The notes under the pieces: generated by a model
Seen by the model: the letters and a program-made list of their open reading frames with translations, nothing else
What the model was told of the DNA's origin: nothing
The model's database searches: none
Position numbers and translations under genes: made by a program
NCBI GenBank assembly: GCA_022393335.1
Contig: JAJEKB010000248.1
Coordinates: 1-64,000 of the forward strand
Reading direction: 5' to 3'
Source: Macrotrachela quadricornifera
Lineage: Eukaryota; Rotifera; Eurotatoria; Philodinida; Philodinidae
DNA length: 64,000 nucleotides
In this document: positions 59,606 through 64,000 of the stretch, one piece after another
Position numbering within the stretch: the first letter of the stretch is position 1
Layout: each line of letters begins with the position of its first letter

Positions 59606-60833
59606 TTGCTGTACCTTATGCTAGAATGTATAATGTATTGTAGAAGTGAGCCACTAAAATTTTCTTTTTGATGATAACATAGATAATAGAACCAAAAAAG
59701 TACTCCTGAATAAAATTAATAAACTATCATTAACTGTAAAATTTGATAATTTTACTTATAGAAAATTAATAAACATCAAGTTATTTACTGAATAGAAATA
59801 TGCTTTATCATCAGTATAGATGTCTTATGAAATATAATGTATTTATCAATAGGAGAAAAGAGTGAGAAGATATTATACTCATTATTCATTATTTTGTTTA
59901 CAGACAACTTCATTCAGTGCCAGCTCACTACAGCATCTGCTATTGCATCTAATTGCACTACACGATCATCAGATTAAAATTACATTACTAGGTTTATTTC
60001 AGTAACAAATCTGCGAAATCTATGGTCAATTATCTGATGTATTTGAGAAAATTTTTTGATTAGCTATCTACCAAATTGTTTCGGTAGTCTCTTACCCTTT
60101 TGGCATTTTCAGCAAATAATTTATGTCTTCTGTTAGATATATTAAGTACTTTTGTTCTCAAAAACTATGCAGATAGTATAAGGTTTACATCAAAAGCGTC
60201 TTTGACAATAAAAATATTGAAAAATTCCTCTAGATTGAATATAAAAAGGATTTTTTTACAAAAAATTGTAAACCAAAGTATAATTCTTAACAATCTGTAA
60301 CTATTTTTCACTCCTGAGCTATTGCTTCTGATTTTGTATTAGTGATGAGACTTGTCGAGCTTCATATGAAATATAAAATAAGATTCCAAATAAGGATTGG
60401 CGCAGCTTTGATAATGAAAAAAGCTTCATACTATTTCAAATAATTGAATTAATATATGAAATTTGTTCTTCATCACTTTTATAAACATATATTACAAACA
60501 CTGAACATCTCAAATAACTGGTGACATCTATGATTTTCTTTATTAATAAATATTTCAAAGATAATATGATTTTAAAACTTACATCAAAAGGCAATTATTA
60601 CTTTTATATTATTCGTACTTAAATTTTCTGTATGTACTGTTATGATTCATTACCCACAAGTATCCAAGACAACATAAGTTCGTTATGAACGATCGATGAA
60701 TGGTCATTACCCCTACACATTTGTACACATTTTATACAATTTAAAAATACACGTGTTTTATTACGTTTGATACATTATTGAAATTCATCAAATACAACAA
60801 GTTTGTTAATCAAAATTTCAAAAAAGAAAAAAA
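59606..60833. other. Intergenic upstream of NEK4-like kinase
   Basis: About 1.2 kb, AT-rich; the plus-strand frame at 60100-60300 lacks motifs. No RNA gene beyond the tRNA. Confidence 0.4.
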
Positions 60834-63800
60834 ATGTTAAAACAAATTAATCGGTCGGAACCTGCATTACATGTTAATGAAATTAATGTTAATGATAAAT
60901 ATAAATTTCTTAAACAAATTGGTAAAGGTAGTTATGGTGAAGTATGGCTTGTTTTACCATTACGTCAATCATCATCATCATCAAATAAATCAAATACAAA
61001 ACAATATGTACTTAAACGATTAGATCTTCGTCAACAATCACAGGGAACAACACAAAATGATATTGAAGGAGCTGAACGTGAAGCTAAATTATTATCAACA
61101 TTAAAACATCCAAATATAGTTGCATATATTGAATCATTTCGTTCAAATGATGGTTTTCTTAATATAGTTATGGCTTATTGTGAAGGTGGAGATTTATATA
61201 CAAAATTAAAAGAAAGAAAAGCTAATAAACAACCATTAAGTGAAAATCAAATTGTTGAATGGTTTGTACAAATATGTATGGCTTTACAAGTAAAATAATT
61301 AAATTAAAATTTCATTTTTAATCTTTTTTTTTTTCTTTAGTATATGCATGATAAAAGTATTCTTCATCGTGATTTAAAAACTCAAAATATTTTTTTAACC
61401 AAAAATGAAATTGTTAAAGTTGGAGATTTAGGTATTGCAAGAGTATTAGATAATGGAAATGATTTAGCAACAACAATTATTGGAACACCATATTATATGA
61501 GTCCAGAAATATTTTCAAATAAACCTTATGGACAAAAAGTTTGATAAATATGAAAGTATATTTATTTTTGAGATTTAATTTTTCTTCTTAGTCGGATATT
61601 TGGGCACTTGGTTGTTGTGTTTATGAAATGACTACACTTGAACATGCATTTAATGCTAAAGATATGAATTCACTTGTTTTAAAAATAATTCGTGGACAAG
61701 TAAAGTTTTAAATTATTGTTTTTTATTTTTTCGTTTTTAATTTAAATTTAGACACCACAAACATCGAAAAAATATAGTGATTCATTAACAGCTATTATTA
61801 AATCAATGCTTAGTAAAAATCCTGATGATCGTCCAACAGCAAAAAAAATCTTACAAAATTCATATATTAAACGACATATCATGCAATTATTAGAAAAAAC
61901 TAAAATTAAGTAAGAATTAAAGTATTAAGAATATTTATTTTTTTATTACTTTTATTCAATAATTAGAAATCATTATTATTACTCTATATCATAAAGTCTT
62001 TTATTTTTTTCATCTTAATAATACTAAAGCTCTTATTGCAACTTATTAGCGAAATATAAATTATTTTCCTGTTATTTCCTTACTTTCAAAGTTTTATTAC
62101 TTATTATTAATAATAGGTAGTAACAGACAATACTTTATGACTGCAATAAAATAATCACAATATAATCAAATACAACATGACATAGATGATAGAAATAAAT
62201 CGATTTCAGCTCATGAGTTTAGTTCAAACCAACCAAAGAACTGCTATTTAATAATGGGTCTTAAAAATTTTCAAAAACTATCAAAGAATGCTTCTTATAA
62301 CTTTTAAGAAAATATTTCAAACTGTTCTCCATAGCATCCCAAAATCTGTCTAAAAGCGGTCTTTATTACTTTTCAAGCAATATTTAGATATGATCAGTCT
62401 AATTTTTTTGAGCATTATCTTGAAGTAATCCTTATAGGCCTAGAAAATTTACAGAAATCACACTCAGTGAGAATCTTTGAAAAGTCTTAGGAATTATTAC
62501 TACATGGTTTTTGAGAGATTTTAAAGATCATCATTAAACAGTTCTTGAAAAAACTTATAGGTGTTGTCTTTCAGCAACTCCTGAAAAGTTACTTATATGT
62601 GTATTAATTTATTAGTTTTACTTTTATTGTTTTTTGAAATTATTAGTTATTACCAATAATAAGTAAAATAGGACTTCTACTCGAGAATCGAATATTTTTA
62701 TAAAATATATTGCCAATTCAATGGCTATTTCTCATAAAATGATAAAAGTATTCAAAATGAAGAAGATAGAAAACGATCATGTATTTCTTTTATATTAGAT
62801 GTCAAAATCAGGTTAATTCAAATTCTCAAGTATCCGTCGTTACTCCTACACCAACACCACCACCACCACCTCCTCCTACTTCTTCAACACCTCCACCTTC
62901 ACATTCATCTTCTCCACGTGTTTCAATAAATCCTCCTATTATATCTTCATCAAATGATGCAAAATTACCTCATTCATCAGCTAATTCTCCATCATCAAAA
63001 AAACCTCAAGCAAATCGTTTTTCAAATAATAATACACCTGTACTTCCGTCTTATCCGCCATTACCACCATCACATAATCGTCCATCAAATAATATAACAT
63101 CGTCATCAGGTTCATCATCGTCAGCTGATGCTAGTCGATCATTACCATCTGTTGAAGTTAATCAATCACAGAATGCACGTGCTCGTCGTCGTCTTCGTGC
63201 ACGTCAAAGTAATCCATTACCAATCAGTGAACAACAATCGGATCTGAAATTTTTATCATACCTTAGCCAAAATGATACATTACAACGTCGAAAACGTGAT
63301 CAACAAATTAATAATCATTTAAAACAACATCAACAAGCATCATCAGATGATGAACATGAAATACCATCAAATGCTAAATCTTCTCGACCAGTTATTGTAA
63401 ATATTTATTTTCTCTTTTTATTTTTATTCCATTTAATTTATCTTATTCTTAGGTTGTTGTTCCACAAAAACAATTAACAAGAACAAATTCTGCAGCATCA
63501 TCATTTGATGATGATGTGTATTCTTATGAACGTGAATCAAATATAAATTCTCAACAACAACAACAACAATCGCAATCAAAAGTTACAAAATCGTATGATT
63601 CAAATAATAATCTTCCAAATTCGAATGCACGTCAACGTCGTCGAGATAGTCGAACATCATCATCAATTGAATCATCAAATCAAACACCAACAAATAATTC
63701 TAGTAATGAATTAGTGCATTCATCATCCCAAGATTCAATTTCAGTTGAAATAGAAAAGAAAAAAGAAGGGTATATTATATTAAACTATTTCATAATTTTA

Positions 63801-64000
63801 ATTTCTTTTATTTCTAGAGAAAAAGATATGAATGATTTTCTTTTCATGTTAACTGCTACTTTAAACTTAGTACCATTACCACCAACAAATCTTCAAAATT
63901 CTGATCCTGATCCAGATGAGTTAACAAATAGTAGTAATGATAGTGATAAAACAATTACATATGATGGTAATTCTCAGCCATCGTATGAAGAACCAAGTAA
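60834..64000 (+). CDS. NEK-family kinase, NEK4-like, 3' end outside window
   Basis: Ser/Thr kinase of the NIMA-related family, often acting at cilia and microtubules. Exons seen: 60834-61289, 61341-61538, 61592-61699, 61752-61909, 62799-63396, 63453-63769, 63818 onward. Kinase residues about 22-305 contain the Gly loop IGKGSYGEV, the VLKRLDL Lys, [18 protein letters not shown] (DLG in place of DFG, usual in many NEKs), [26 protein letters not shown] and [20 protein letters not shown], the last close to NEK4. An S-rich insert sits in the N-lobe between strands 2 and 3. After an 889-base intron come a Pro-rich run ([11 protein letters not shown]), Ser-rich disorder and an Arg-rich [15 protein letters not shown] block. 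The C-terminus is not in the window. Confidence 0.88.

Overview
This is a window of a small-intron, AT-rich animal genome. Genes have frequent 45-100 bp GT-AG introns, T-rich acceptors and a strong preference for A/T-ending codons. Cilium genes (CCDC113, SPATA1-like, NEK4-like) and animal-type WDR59, CLPB and AKTIP point to a ciliated metazoan. Several genes with a bacterial, fungal or plant flavour (peptidase C45 acyltransferase, Tm-1-like UPF0261/TIM-barrel protein, ASCH protein, pentapeptide repeats) and very tight same-strand gene rows with an acceptor site just before each start codon would fit a bdelloid rotifer, a group known for horizontal gene acquisition and spliced-leader trans-splicing. 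That taxonomic call is inference. A 400-base run of N (33235-33634) is an assembly gap.

Layout. 0-6 kb: a minus-strand row of a chromoshadow mini-protein, RNASEH2C and ribosomal protein eL15 (cut by the window edge), a plus-strand single-pass membrane protein, then a minus-strand AKTIP-riboflavin kinase pair. 6-9 kb: gene-poor, with a decayed Tc1/mariner-like transposon. 9-20 kb, minus strand: a four-TM protein, WDR59 (GATOR2) with a tRNA-Gly in its first intron on the other strand, CLPB directly upstream of WDR59, a membrane pentapeptide-repeat protein and a Cys-rich mini-protein. 20-26 kb: a TDP2-like phosphodiesterase and a decayed reading frame. 26-34 kb: a 17-exon SPATA1-like gene, a secreted Lys/Asp-rich protein, the gap and the gene it breaks. 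34-49 kb: long gene-poor stretches around a secreted discoidin-domain protein, a Gly/Tyr-rich secreted protein and a second Cys-rich mini-protein. 49-54 kb: ASCH and C45 genes that overlap by 10 bases, and a two-domain Tm-1-like gene. 54.7-55.5 kb: a long foldback element. 55.7 kb to the end: ribosomal protein uS3, CCDC113, a second identical tRNA-Gly and a NEK4-like kinase that runs off the window.

How the genes relate. I see no single pathway. The clearest organising feature is co-orientation with 50-115 bp spacers in three rows (chromoshadow/RNASEH2C/eL15; AKTIP/RFK; CLPB/WDR59), where each downstream gene has a T-rich AG acceptor 0-22 bases before its ATG. This is what polycistronic transcription resolved by trans-splicing would look like. 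Exon models below were built by hand from reading-frame continuity, GT-AG boundaries and family resemblance. Phases close exactly in the complete models, but none has been checked against transcripts.
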